Source: Paulinella micropora (lineage: Eukaryota > Cercozoa > Imbricatea > Euglyphida). Taken from it: a stretch of 53,553 nt of DNA. Under the pieces are notes generated by a model. That model was not told where the DNA came from. It was given only the letters and a program-made list of their open reading frames with translations, and did not search any database. A program made the translations under genes and the position numbers. The stretch covers positions 83,325-136,877 of the forward strand of contig BJOX01000239.1 in the NCBI GenBank assembly GCA_009731375.1. The letters are read 5' to 3'. Position 1 is the stretch's first letter; each line of letters opens with the position of its first letter. Below are positions 8,746-22,317 of this stretch, piece after piece.

Positions 8746-11700
8746 AGTGGTACCTATAGTAGTCCACTGCACATCGGTCTGTGTCTCTGCCAAAGAGGCA
8801 CAGCAGAAGGCAAGTTGGCAGCAAGACCTGTTTGGTTGCTGCGGAGTTTGTATTCTGTTTTGTTTTGGCAGAGCTGGAAGGAAAATCCGAAGGTGTGGCT
8901 TTGGGCTGGACAGTGGGTCTTCCAGTGGCCTGAGGCTTCGGTTGGAGCTGTTTTTGCCTCGTCTTTGTCCTCCCTGCATTTTCTGTCACTCGTGGTGGTC
9001 GATCATGCGTAATAAGATTTTAGAAGACCTTTTCTAAAAGTGGCAGACTGTTTTGGTATGTCGGTACATATGAGACTTGATTGGAAGAACAGGAACAGGA
9101 CAAGACACAAACAGGACAATTGCCTGCACTGAGCTGTAGCGTACAGTAGCAGTTAGTGGAAGACCTTCTTGGGTTAAATCAGTACGCGGCAAGGTACGTG
9201 GTTAGAATGGAGGGCATAGATCTTTGGAGAAGCCTGTACTGAGTGTACCGTCTCAGGGGCTGAAGGTCTATGGTTGGGTAGGGGCTACCTACCCCTTTAG
9301 TTTGTGTAACACCGACCAGGGTAGTGCCCGAAAACGGGGCCCAAGCCTACAAGATCGCGAAGTAGGGTGTGTGGGAATTATGTTCCACACATGTAATGTG
9401 TTGGAGGGATTAACTTTAGTTACCCCAAGTTTGTTTGCTCTGACGAGAGCATGAGTTTGGAAGACTTTGACACGGGGAGGCACCTGAGGCTGTTGAGCTA
9501 GATATGGCGAACCCGGACACTTTTCCTTTAGGGATGGGGAGGCACCTGAGGCTGTTGAGCTAGATATGGAGAACCCAGACACTTTTCCTTTAGTAGGGGG
9601 GGGGGGTAGTGCTACCTCTTTCCCTCACCCTTTATGTTCAGTATGCAGTATGGTTGGTGGTTGCCTTACGGAGATAGTTGTGAAGTGCAAACAATCAATA
9701 AGTAAAAACAAAATTCCATGTCATCTTCCAACCCAAGGAGAAAGAGGGGAGGAAGGAAAGGAAAGAAAGACTGACGGCATTGGGGTCTGTCAGGAAAGAT
9801 AGACCCACCGATGGTGCAGCGCCATGAGCTCACCAGCTCCTTGCCCAAACGCTGCCCACGCGAAGACCCAAAGCCGCAACCCAAAACATCGAAGAAAACA
9901 AGACCGAAGACAAGTCTCAGTGACACACCAAAGCCCAGGAAGGGGAAAAAGTCTCAAAGTGAACTCCACAACGAGAACCAAGCGTGCAATAAAGGTCAAT
10001 GGGTGGGTGAGCAAAATGTACGTGGAGAAGAGAAGCTGCGGCAAACAACTCCAGCCGGCCCTCACACTACTCTCCAGCTGTCCTGCCTCAAAACTGACAA
10101 AAGAAAGCCCAATGTCAACCAGCACACCACACCACCACAAGTCTAGGAGCTCAAACTATGCTCCACACCAGTCTGAAAAGTATGCACAAACAAAAGTCAA
10201 ATATATGTTCCAGTGCTAGCTTACACTGCTGCTGCACTTTCTTCTTATGATCTGGCGACAATCGGTGGTTACCGCATGGGTCGGACCTGAGCTTCGCGTG
10301 AAGGGGGGGAGCAACCTTGGTGTCGGCAGGAGCAACGTCTGCCGTCGTTTGGTGAGGCGTTGGGGCCTCGTTTCCTTTTCCTTCTTCACGTCCCTTTCCT
10401 TTTCCCCCATTGCCCATCTTTTGTTGGCTGGTTCGCTTTGATGATAGCGGACCCGAGCTTGGTGTAGTTCACTCGTTGTTTGCCATGTGGGGGAGGAGCG
10501 GTAGGTTTGGTACCCTATCGCCCCCTCTCCGTACCAACACATAGGTATCATAGGGAGTAAGTTAAGAACAGACACCTAATGTTGGTCTTTTTGGGTAGGA
10601 AGGGGACACAGCCCAGTTGGGGCATTTCTTTCGGAATCGTATGAGGGGGGACACAGCACAGTTCTATTCGTGGACTTGAAGATGTCGGCCTTCCGTTTTC
10701 TGTGGAAAGGTTTGCTGATCAGTTTGGATCCCACCGGTCGGACATTTGGCTTCGTCGTCACCAGTGATGACAGTTAGAGTGAGGACAGTCAGTTCCAGTT
10801 TCTAACTTTGTTTACCCGTTCGGACTTGGGTGGCTGTCAGGTCGGCTTTTCGTTTGGGTGACCTTTTCGGCAGCTTTTCTCTTTCTCTGAGACTCTCTCT
10901 TACTTCTCAGAGGCGGTGTGCAGCCTTCAGGGTGGCTGCAGGTGTTGGCTTTATTTTGCATGGCACTTTTCTTGTTTTGGCATGGAGCGATAGAGTTGGT
11001 GGGTTTTCGCAAGTCGCCGGATGGACTGCAGTAGCGCCCATCGGTGGGCGGATTGCAATGCTTCAGTTTCATTCTCTTAGTGGTTATTTCGGTGGAGTTG
11101 TCGGCTGCGTGGCTACGGCGCGGAGCAGCGGCGATGATGGCAAGGTTCAACGGTGGGTCTGTCTTTGTGACAGACCCCAAATCAGGCCGCCTCCCCTCCT
11201 ACTCGTTCTTTGCATTTGTTGTCGGGTGATGGAATTCGTTCTTCAGTTTGCAGTTTTAGGTGAGGCACATGTTGCACCTGCTGTTCATGTTGTGGTGTGA
11301 GCCCCAGAATCGTGGGAGCTCCGCAACGAGCGTGGGGGAGGATGGCGCCAGACACCGCTACTTTGTTTAGGTTCGTCTGCGGTGGTTTCCGTCTGGGTTA
11401 GTTTCAACAGGCGGGGTGACCCCGGTTGTGGGGCATGGTGGACGTTCTTGTTTGCGACGTTTAGTTCAGAGCTGTTGGTGGCAGGAGCCACAGTGAATTG
11501 GTTGGAGTCGCTTTCGGCGGCGGTTGTTTCCCTCATTCAGGAGGGAGGGATGAAGGACACGGACATTTGGCTTTCGGGCTTCGGCCGGTTGACTGGATCG
11601 GTTGTGCTACTTCGGCAGTTGTGTTCTGTGGAATCGGTTTTGTGCGGCAGCGTGAAGCCGTGGGTGGAGCGGGTTACGGTGTTGCCGCTAGTTAGACCCG

Positions 11701-12440
11701 ATCTTTGGTGGTTGGTCCTTTACGTTATTTGACTTGGTGCACCGTGTGGACCCTGCTCTGGACTTGATTTGCTTACGGTTGTTGAGTGTCTCTGCAATGG
11801 TGCAGTTGGCGATTTGCAGTCTTTTGCAGTCGTTTTGGTGGGGGAGGCCATTCGTCCGGGGATGTGGAACCTTTTTCTGCTTGGTGGTGGTCGGAGTGCG
11901 ACGGACGTCTTTCTTCTCCCTCCATCAAGGGGGGGTTGCTTATATTTCCTATTCGATTGTCAGCGGAGGGTTAAGGGCAGTATGATGAGCCCATGGCGTT
12001 TGGTGCACGTGGTGTTGCTGGTCGGCCGGATGTTCTGGAGCAGTTGGCCGCGGGCCGAGGCATTAGGCGTATGTTTGTAGACAGTGGTGGCCGATGTAGG
12101 CCAGGAGTTAACGTTGGTCGTTATGACCTAGCAATGTGTCGCGCCGGGTAGGCGCGGGAGGACGGTGGAGCTTCGCTGTCCGGTCTGATATCGCTACGAC
12201 GGAAGGCGCAACACTGGGCAGATGGCGGCGCGGTGGCGAGCGATTTGGACACTAAGTTTCGGGAGTGATCATGAGCGTTGAATCATGGAGCCGCGCGGCG
12301 GGGCAGGGGGAGTTCCCTGTAAGGCTGGACGGTGGGTCGCCCTCCGGGGCGGGTCACGCGTCAAATTTGTGGACGGCGATTTACCGTTTGCTTACTTTTA
12401 TTTTGTATGGCTCAGTTCATTTTCTTTCCTTGACATTGTG
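8746..12440. other. Mixed-composition region, no gene recognised
   Basis: About 3.7 kb of roughly 50-55% GC DNA. Short open frames exist on both strands (for example 10830-11300 plus and 10812-11180 minus) but they overlap one another, have no recognisable motifs and look like chance in GC-rich sequence. A 62-bp tandem duplication lies at 9474-9597 (core GGGGAGGCACCTGAGGCTGT). It could be decayed retroelement or unannotated non-coding host DNA. Confidence 0.4.
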
Positions 12441-12510
12441 GATACGGAGTTAGGGGGAGATACCTATTGTTAGGGGGAGATACCTATTGTTAGGGGGAGA
12501 TACCTATTGT
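12441..12510 (+). repeat. Triple 20-bp purine-tract repeat
   Basis: TAGGGGGAGATACCTATTGT occurs three times head to tail. The AGGGGGAG core looks like a retroelement polypurine tract, but no LTR pair or reverse transcriptase was found nearby. Confidence 0.6.
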
Positions 12511-13063
12511 GGGTGATCATATTTACATTCATATGCATGGCGTCATTGTTTTTTTTTTACCTCTTGGGTTACATCAGTGCGGTGATGTTGTATGTAATTA
12601 GCTTGCGACTTTATCTGTTGCTTTGTGCTTGGCTTTAAGGTTAAGCAAGTGGATAGTAACTACGTGCATAACCATCTGGTAATTGTTAATGCTTTGTCGT
12701 ACATTTTGTGTTTGTCGTTTGAAGCGTTGTTAGGTTCTGCAATGTTTGTTGTCCATTCAATTGGTACGTTGATGTATTTGGATCATATTTGACTTTGATT
12801 GTCTGATATGTTTTGTTGATGTATCCGGACAGCCTATCGCCAGGGGCGATTCAGGAGAGTATGAGATTTCTGATATGGCTTGAATGTTTCTTCTGGTCAG
12901 ACCTAACAAAAACAAAATTCGCTGTTATTAAGTAGTAATTTTGTTCACCTGAGTACAGGGTGAGACTTGTGTGTTGGGTAGTACAACTGCACTTGGGATG
13001 GGGATAGGTTTGCTCTTTATTCTCCTCATGCGTCGGACTGCGTCTTTGCTGAGTTGTCCTAGG
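12511..13063. other. No feature seen
   Basis: Moderately AT-rich unique sequence between the purine-tract repeat and the inverted repeat. No coding signal or repeat was recognised. Confidence 0.35.
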
Positions 13064-13495
13064 CCCTAATTAAGGGGGAGCATTGGGAAAGTTAATTAGA
13101 TCCTAGTCCACTACAGCATAACCGTACAGTCACGGTAGCTTCACTCTCCTATGTACTTAATACTTAGTAATTATTCCTGTATTATCATATTTTCTGGTAC
13201 TGGTGGCAAATTGCCTTTATGTTCATATATTACCAATTTGGTGAGGTTGGTTTCCTTTTTGGTTCTTTTGAATCTCAGTGAAGTCTCAGTAAAATAGTGG
13301 TAAACCACTGGGATCCCGGAGCCTCCGGTTAACAGGCTGGTTTCCCTACCCGGAACTTCATTTTTCCCAACGACCACTACTACTAACTAATCATTAAAGT
13401 AATAGTGGACATCATGATATAAAAACTTGACAATTGAGGAGCCTAGGAAAAGATCTAATTAATGTCCAACTTAGTGCTCCCCCTGAATTACAATA
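13064..13495. repeat. Inverted repeat pair with polypurine-tract-like arms
   Basis: The left arm at 13064-13109 and the reverse complement of 13436-13495 both read TAATT(A/C)AGGGGGAGCA, then TTAATTAGATC and a CCTAG word. The arms are imperfect (about 45 to 60 bp) with a 326-bp spacer. This could be a foldback/MITE-like element or two facing ends of LTR elements. No target-site duplication was established. Confidence 0.5.
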
Positions 13496-14756
13496 GACTC
13501 CCTTAGTACACGAGTCAGTGTCCCGCAACTATCCGAATAGTAACAACAGTAGTAAATAAACGAAATGAGCAAGTGAGCTCATGATCTTACGTCTCCTGTC
13601 ACCTGGCGGCCCCTGAGTTCGAAAATATAGCTACACATCATCTGCTGTATCACTGATAAGTTCCCTTGCTATCGGGTAACGGTGCATATTCCCGGGCTTG
13701 CTATCGGGTAACGGGGCCTATTCCAGATTCTAACCGTGACTTTCAACTTGAAATATGCTCAGCGATAGTAGTTAACAACTATTATGCCACAGTGTCAGTT
13801 GACCGGCCGGGCTACGAACGTGCCCACTTGGTAGTCCTCCCCGACTCACGATGCCGGCGCCAGGTACCGGTCCCCCACACGAATCCATCGCCCGCTGTCT
13901 GCAGTTGAATCGTCCCTCCGAGCCTCGGGCTGAGAGGGAACGGTCCCCGAGTCCTTAATTAAATGATACGTGCCGCACTCGCTGGTTATACGGTTCCCCA
14001 CGCATTCAATTTGTAGGCCCCCCCGCAGATCATGGTAAATATGCGCAGGAATCCGATCTTTTCTTATACCTACTAGTACCGTTCACAGTGATTTACAGAC
14101 TCCTGAGCTATATCTAGTCTTGAAGATATGGTTATAACGTGACCAGTTTCTATACATATACACCTGGCTTTGAGCCGGCCACTGCTTGAAATGTTACTAT
14201 TATTACATATTGATGATAACGACGCACGATATACCGAAGAATGACTTTAATGACTCATGATTATATCTCGTCCAACAGTAACGGACGACTGAAACCGTCA
14301 GAAACGAATGGTAGGTATTAAGAACGGAACAATAACTGGATCCACTTTGTGGGGTCAGATATAGCCACTCGGTCCACAAAGCTGGAGTCATTGGCATTGA
14401 TTGTTCTGATACGGGATCTAACCGCATACTAGTGACACGGTTAAATACATGGAGATCCATGTCTTCAGAAGTCTGAGCCGGTGCTATACCATCACTAAAC
14501 GGCCTGAGGAAGTGAGAAAAAGAGTGATGGCATGAAAAAAACAGAGTCGCCGTCATGACGAGTTTTGAGCTCTGTCGAAGGATCAATATGTTAATCTACT
14601 TCTGTATTAAGATGATAACTTACTAACCTCTGCTCACTATGCTAATAATGTACGCATGTAACTTAATAAATGCAAAATCATGAGAACCTTGAAACCGGCT
14701 TTCTAAATCAGTATTGGAGATATTTATGTAAATATGGAGCAGGCACGAGCGCGCGA
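13496..14756. other. Unassigned sequence with a small direct repeat
   Basis: TTGCTATCGGGTAACGG occurs twice at about 13663 and 13698. The rest is unique, about 47% GC, without convincing coding sequence on either strand. Confidence 0.35.
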
Positions 14757-14759
14757 CCT

Positions 14760-14805
<46 letters not shown>

Positions 14806-14832
14806 GAGCAAGCGAGCGAGCGAGAGAGAGAG

Positions 14833-14874
<42 letters not shown>

Positions 14875-14913
14875 AAGAGAAAGAAAGAGAGAGAGAGAGA
14901 GCGAGAGAGAGAA

Positions 14914-14990
<77 letters not shown>

Positions 14991-15000
14991 GAGGGAGAGA

Positions 15001-15033
<33 letters not shown>

Positions 15034-15695
15034 NNNNNNNNNNNNNNNNNNNNNNNNNNNNNNNNNNNNNNNNNNNNNNNNNNNNNNNNNNNNNNNNNNN
15101 NNNNNNNNNNNNNNNNNNNNNNNNNNNNNNNNNNNNNNNNNNNNNNNNNNNNNNNNNNNNNNNNNNNNNNNNNNNNNNNNNNNNNNNNNNNNNNNNNNNN
15201 NNNNNNNNNNNNNNNNNNNNNNNNNNNNNNNNNNNNNNNNNNNNNNNNNNNNNNNNNNNNNNNNNNNNNNNNNNNNNNNNNNNNNNNNNNNNNNNNNNNN
15301 NNNNNNNNNNNNNNNNNNNNNNNNNNNNNNNNNNNNNNNNNNNNNNNNNNNNNNNNNNNNNNNNNNNNNNNNNNNNNNNNNNNNNNNNNNNNNNNNNNNN
15401 NNNNNNNNNNNNNNNNNNNNNNNNNNNNNNNNNNNNNNNNNNNNNNNNNNNNNNNNNNNNNNNNNNNNNNNNNNNNNNNNNNNNNNNNNNNNNNNNNNNN
15501 NNNNNNNNNNNNNNNNNNNNNNNNNNNNNNNNNNNNNNNNNNNNNNNNNNNNNNNNNNNNNNNNNNNNNNNNNNNNNNNNNNNNNNNNNNNNNNNNNNNN
15601 NNNNNNNNNNNNNNNNNNNNNNNNNNNNNNNNNNNNNNNNNNNNNNNNNNNNNNNNNNNNNNNNNNNNNNNNNNNNNNNNNNNNNNNNNNNNNNN

Positions 15696-15734
<39 letters not shown>
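14757..15734. repeat. (GA)n microsatellite, N gap and poly(G)
   Basis: A GA-dinucleotide tract fills 14760-15033, an N gap covers 15034-15695, and poly(G) runs 15696-15734. Translations through this block are low-complexity artefacts. Confidence 0.95.
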
Positions 15735-15735
<1 letters not shown>

Positions 15736-16166
15736 AGTCATCATATAATGAGTGGACAGTCATCATATAAAAATCATGTTCAGTTCATGCCTGTACTACC
15801 AGCATTTGATAATTCGCTAGTCTTAAAAATCTCAAACTAATCTCAGTAATGGTAGCATCATGAGTATTGGCCTTTGGTTGATGTTGCTGGTGTCGCCCCT
15901 TTTCGACGTTTATCCTGACATCTCTGGTCTGGGGTGGCATGGTTAAAACCGAAACAGGAAATTTCGAGTAGAGTAGAAGGAGCCTAGGGGGAGCTATCAA
16001 CGCCACGACGACTGCCGGGATGGTCTAAGAGGAGGGAAAGGGAGGAAGGGGAAAAAGGAGGAGGAGGAAGAAGGAGAAGTAGAGTCAGAACAAGTAGAAG
16101 GAGAAGGAGAAGAAGAACATTGTCAAGGAAAAGGAGACAGAGAGAGCAAGAACAAGAAGGAAAAGA
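15735..16166. other. Short unique and purine-rich sequence
   Basis: Contains a tandem pair of GTCATCATATAA words near 15738-15770 and a GGA/GAA-rich stretch from about 16020. No gene was seen. Confidence 0.4.
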
Positions 16167-16274
16167 AGAGAAATAATAATAACAATGATAATAATAACAA
16201 TAATAATAATAATAATAATGAGAATAATGAGAAGAATAATAATAATAACAATAATAACAATAACAATAATAACA

Positions 16275-16329
<55 letters not shown>

Positions 16330-16342
16330 TAATAATAATTAA

Positions 16343-16388
<46 letters not shown>

Positions 16389-16446
16389 GTAGTAGTAGTA
16401 GTAGTAGTAGTAGTAATGATACTGCTACTACTACTACTACTACTGA

Positions 16447-16496
<50 letters not shown>

Positions 16497-16531
16497 ATAA
16501 CAATAATAATAACAATGATAATAATAATAAT

Positions 16532-16581
<50 letters not shown>

Positions 16582-16607
16582 GATAATGATGATGATGATG
16601 ATGATGC

Positions 16608-16643
<36 letters not shown>

Positions 16644-16693
16644 TAGTAATGATAATAATAATAACAATAATAATAATAATAATAATAATAATG

Positions 16694-16745
<52 letters not shown>

Positions 16746-16811
16746 CTAGGGGCTGCGTCAACACCTGAAAGGATGGTTTGCTGTGCGCAAATTGCGGTGC
16801 GCTTCGCGCAG

Positions 16812-16877
<66 letters not shown>

Positions 16878-16878
16878 T
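16167..16878. repeat. Trinucleotide microsatellite followed by module and poly(C)
   Basis: AAT-, AGT- and ACT-type trinucleotides run to about 16740. A unique piece follows (GGGGCTGCGTCAACACCTGA ... GCGCTTCGCGCA) and then poly(C) up to the gap at 16879. The same order recurs at 21.46-21.65 kb. Confidence 0.85.
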
Positions 16879-17146
16879 NNNNNNNNNNNNNNNNNNNNNN
16901 NNNNNNNNNNNNNNNNNNNNNNNNNNNNNNNNNNNNNNNNNNNNNNNNNNNNNNNNNNNNNNNNNNNNNNNNNNNNNNNNNNNNNNNNNNNNNNNNNNNN
17001 NNNNNNNNNNNNNNNNNNNNNNNNNNNNNNNNNNNNNNNNNNNNNNNNNNNNNNNNNNNNNNNNNNNNNNNNNNNNNNNNNNNNNNNNNNNNNNNNNNNN
17101 NNNNNNNNNNNNNNNNNNNNNNNNNNNNNNNNNNNNNNNNNNNNNN
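16879..17146. other. Assembly gap (N)
   Basis: 268 undetermined bases bounded by poly(C) on both sides. Confidence 1.
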
Positions 17147-17162
17147 CCCCCCCCCCCCCCCC

Positions 17163-17855
17163 TCCCTCCTCTTCCCAATGTCGCTTTTCCTCTCATTCTC
17201 ACATGCACAACTTTTACGGCCTCGGAGCAATCTCAGCCATTCATTTGGCCCTACTTTGTCATTACATTCGAATTTCATAATTTCAACTATATCCCTCAAA
17301 AAGAGCTCGAGACAAGCTTGCGAAAACACAAAGAATCAGCCTCTAAGCCCCTCGGGCACAACTCTTAGAGCCTTGGAGCATTCTCAACCATTCATTTTGG
17401 CACTACTTTGCCAAAATCTTTGCAAATCTCTACTTCAACTGGTTCACTACCTAGAGCGCGTCCCGAGGTCGTGAAAACCAAAAAATCAGCCTCTCAACCC
17501 TTCTGGTACAACTTTGGGACCCTTGGAGCATTCTCAGCCATTCATTGGTGTCGGCACATTCGCCTCGGGTACGTACAATGGAGGGGCTGCGTTCCGGGGG
17601 GAAGACCCCCAGGCACGCCCCCTTTCCACAGTCGACAGAGTACGTTCAAGTACCGGAGGTAACCGGCATAAACCCTTCTGGCAAAACTCTTAGAGCCTTG
17701 GACCATTCTCAGCCATTCATTTGGGTGCCGGCAAATTCGCTTCGGGTACTTACAATTACAGGGCTTGGGTTCCCGGGGGGAGGGGCCCCCGGACCAGCCC
17801 TTGCCACAGTCGACAGGTACGTTCTATTGCCGGAGGCACCGGCAGTATTCCAAAA
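17163..17855. repeat. Tandem-repeat family P, block 1
   Basis: About four diverged units of 140-170 bp, each with GGAGCATTCTCAGCCATTCA and, in the later units, a CCCGGGGGGAGG palindromic piece and CCACAGTCGACAG. It is paralogous to the block at 21660-22240. Confidence 0.75.
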
Positions 17856-17865
17856 AAACAAGGAT

Positions 17866-18390
17866 TTCGGCATTCAGGACACTTCCTTAACGCAAATACT
17901 TGCGTGAATTCCAAAAACTATACCACCATCAACATCGAGTCTGGGGCTAGCCAACCTGTCAATATGAGCTCCCAACTCCTACTGGTTCCCACGAACCATG
18001 ATTTATTGCGACGGGGGTGCAGAAAATAGGCTTTACAAAAAAGGAATTAAGCATTCAGGACACTCCCCTAACGCAAATATTTGCGTGAATTCCAAAAAAA
18101 AACTATATCAGCATCAAGGTCAAGTCTGGGGCTAGCCACCCTGTCAATATGAGCTCCAAACTCCTCCTGGTTCCCACAAGCCATGATTTATGGGGACAGG
18201 GGGTGCAAAATAGGCCAAAAACAAGGAATTTTGGCATTCAGGACACTCCCCTAACGCGAATATTTTCATGAATTCCAAAAAAACTATACCAGCATCAACA
18301 TCGAGTCTGGGGCTAGCCACCCTGCAAATATGAGCTCACAACTCCTCCTGGTTCCCACAAACCATGATTTATAGGGACAGGGGTGCCGAT
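17866..18390. repeat. Tandem-repeat family Q, block 1
   Basis: Three units of about 180 bp beginning near 17871, 18050 and 18233. Each has CTAACGCAAATATTTGCGTG, GAGTCTGGGGCTAGCCA and CCATGATTTAT. Paralogous units occur at 22328-22860. Confidence 0.8.
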
Positions 18391-19188
<798 letters not shown>

Positions 19189-19264
19189 TCAGGCGGAGAA
19201 TTCGGAGGGTCGGGACGGTCAAGAGGAGGAGTGCTCAACGCGGTACGAGATGTTGACAAGGGCA
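19189..19264 (-). CDS. Possible exon starting with ATG (unassigned)
   Basis: The sequence reads MPLSTSRTALSTPPLDRPDP and ends with a clean donor (GATG|GTAACC). It is preceded by a long pyrimidine-rich stretch without a nearby AG, so it may be a first exon with its own start in a CACCATG context. It could instead be a further 3' exon of the large gene entered at GTTGAG|C, but that phase does not fit exon 41. Confidence 0.3.
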
Positions 19265-19695
19265 TGGTGGGAGATGGGGGAGAGAAGGACGGGGGAGGAG
19301 GAGGATGAAATGGGGTGGGGGCAGAAGAGAGTGAAGGGAGGAGGGAGGGCGTGGTAGATACAGCTGTTCCTGCAACAAGAAGAATGAAAATAAGAAAGAG
19401 GAAAAGGGGAGGAGGAGGAGGAGGTGGTGGAGGAGGAGGAAGAGGAAGAGGAGGAGGAGGAGGAGGAGAGGGAGGAAGAAGAAGAAGAAGAAGAAGAAGA
19501 AGAAGAAGAAGGCAACAACAAAGAGGAACTAAAGAAGAAACGAACAAATGAAATTACCAACCAACCAAGCAACGAAACATATAAAGTAACAATGACAACA
19601 ACAGCAAAAGAACGACAACGAGAGAAAAGAGAAAAAGAGAAAGAAAATCTATGAGAGAAGCAATAACCGTGTCGAGCATTAACAGGTGTCCTCAC
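19265..19695. repeat. Purine-rich GGA/GAA low-complexity DNA
   Basis: GGA and GAA tracts (19405-19510) flanked by A-rich, GA-rich sequence. It corresponds to the intron or 3' region after exon 41 of the large minus-strand gene. Confidence 0.7.
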
Positions 19696-19875
19696 GGCGC
19701 CGGCAGCGTGAAAAGGCGCCTCTCTCTGTTCTCTCTGTTCTTGGGGCACGCTGCGGGGCTGCAGTATTCCACTGGCTGGCGCTATCTCCTGCTGCGCCGC
19801 CTCTGTGTGTTCTTGTGACAGTATGCGGGGTTGTAGTTCTCCGCTAGACGGGCCTGCCTCCTGCTGCTTCTCCTG
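19696..19875 (-). CDS. Exon 41: Gln-rich tail
   Basis: 180 nt, phase 0 to 0. It reads [20 protein letters not shown] and then a second similar copy ([20 protein letters not shown]), so a twofold internal repeat. Acceptor AATAG|CAGG, donor GCC|GTGAGG. Linkage to exon 40 is by phase and composition. Confidence 0.5.
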
Positions 19876-19949
19876 CTATTAAAAAAATAGAAGCAGTAAG
19901 AACGAAAAAAGTGGAAACGCAAAATAGCGGACAAGAAGTCTGAAAGTAG

Positions 19950-20011
<62 letters not shown>

Positions 20012-21455
20012 TGAGTGAGTGAGTGAGAGAGAGAGAGAGAGAGCAAGAAAGAAAGAAGGAGAAAGAGAGAGCGAGAGCGAGCGAGCGAGCGAGCGAGAGA
20101 GAGAGAGAGAGAGAGAGAAAGGTAGAGGGAGAGATACTAGTTTCACTTTCGGGCTGGGCGGTGAGTGATCCAAACTATTTTCGGGCTGTAGCTGCTTTGG
20201 ACTGATGAACGAGCTAAATCGCTTGGGTTGGTTTGTGGTTGGGCTAGTCTGCGAACTGGCTGGCTTGGATTGGTTGGTTGTTGAACTGGTGATCTGCAAG
20301 CTTCGGCTTAGCTTGTTGTTGATCGGACTGTTCTCTTCGCTTGTGGGCATGTTCCACTTCGGGCTGGTCAGCGAGCTAAACTGCTTAGGCTGGTTTGTCG
20401 TTGGACTACTCTGAGAACTGACTGGTTTGGCTTGGTTTATGGTTGAAGCAGTCTGCAAACTTCGGCTAGGCCTTTTTGCATCCGCTTGTTCGGCTTCCGA
20501 AGGTGGGGCAGCGTTAAGCGGGCTGTTCTGCTCGCTTGTGACAATATGCCGCTTTGGGCGGGGCAGTGGGCTGAACCGTTTGCGCTGATATGCTGTTGGA
20601 CTGCTCTGTGAGCGTTTAGGTTCATCGGGGCTACTAGTGAAGAATTGGTTTCGGCTGAGCTTTGCACCTGCTAACTCGACTTCGTCCGGGCTGCTTGCAG
20701 TCACATCAAGCCTTCCTTTCGTCACCTTCGCCAACCAGTAGGTATATTTGTATGTATGTATGTATGTATGTATCAACCTGTCTGCTCGACGGGTCCTTGG
20801 ATGGACCAGACCCTCTGCTTGGCGATGGGGACAATGGGTCGACCGGGCAGAAACTATATTGACAAGGAAAGGGGAAAAAGGTTGAATAAAGAAAGAAGGA
20901 AAAGAAAGAAAGAAAAGAAAGGAAAGAAACGAAATACTTAAAGAAATAGAAGATAGGTAGATGCTCTGCGATGGGGAAAATGGCTCGACTGGGCGAAAAC
21001 TGTATAAAAAGGAAAGAAAAAAGGATATAAAATATGTAATGAAAAGAAAGAAAAGAAAGAAAAGAAGGAAAAGAAAGAAAAGAAAGAAAAGAAAAAAAGA
21101 AAAAAAGAAAGAAAAGAAAGAAAAGAAAGAAAAAATATTAGGAAAATTTATAGAAGATAGATACATGCTCTGCGATGAGGATATTAGATCGACTGGGCGG
21201 AAACTATAGAAAGGAAAGAAAAAAAAGAATAAATAAGTAAAGAAAAAAGGAAATATGTAAAAGAAATAGAAGATAAGAAGTGCCCGGCTTTGCAAGGGAA
21301 ATTAGGGCAGACAGATTGGGATTGCTAAATTGAAAAAAAAGGGAAATATGTCTATAAGTTGTCAGTATTACCCGGCTTGGAAAGGGGAAGTAAGGATTAA
21401 TATAATAAAAATAGTAATAAAGAAAGAAATGACTTATGTCGAGAAATAGTTGGTG

Positions 21456-21528
<73 letters not shown>

Positions 21529-21581
21529 CTAGGGGCTGCGCCAACACCTGAAAGGATGGTTTGCAATGCGCTTCGCGCACC

Positions 21582-21657
<76 letters not shown>

Positions 21658-22239
21658 CATCGTTGCTTCCTCTCATTCTCACAAGCACAAATTTTTCAGC
21701 CTTAGAGCAATCTCAGCCATTCATTTTGGAACTACTGTGTCATTACATTCGAATTTCATAATTTCAACTATATCCCAAAAAGAGCTCGTGACAAGCTTGC
21801 GAAAACACTGTGGCACAACTCTTAGAGCCTTGGAGCATTCTGAGCTATTCAATTTGGAACAAATTTGCCAAAATCTTCGCAAATCTCTATCTCAAGTGGT
21901 TCACTACCTAGAGCGCATCCCGAGGTCGTGAAAACCAAAAAATCAGCCTTTCAACCCTTCTGGCACAAACTTTAGAGCCTTGGGGCATTCTCAGCCATTC
22001 ATTTTGGTGTCGGCAAATTCGCTTGGGGTATGCACAATTACATGGCTGGGTTCCCGGGGGGAGGACCCCCTTCCACAGTCGACAGAGTACGTTAAATTGC
22101 AGAAGGTAACAGGCGTAAACACTGCTGGCACAGCTCTTAGAGCCTTGGAGCATTCTCAGCCATTCATTTTGGTGCCGGCTGATTCGCGTGGGGTACGTAC
22201 ACTTGCGGGGCTGGGGTTTCCGGGGGAAGGGCCACATGC

Positions 22240-22317
<78 letters not shown>

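Noticed and set aside
10812-11300. Host genes in the 9-12 kb region
   Set aside because: Overlapping frames on both strands with no motifs, no codon regularity and no splice-supported extension.
12441-13110. An LTR retrotransposon
   Set aside because: Polypurine-like words are present, but no paired LTRs, primer-binding site or reverse transcriptase motifs were seen.
14670-15770. Long Arg/Glu, Leu/Ser or poly-Pro proteins
   Set aside because: They are translations of GA/CT dinucleotides, poly(C) and N gaps.
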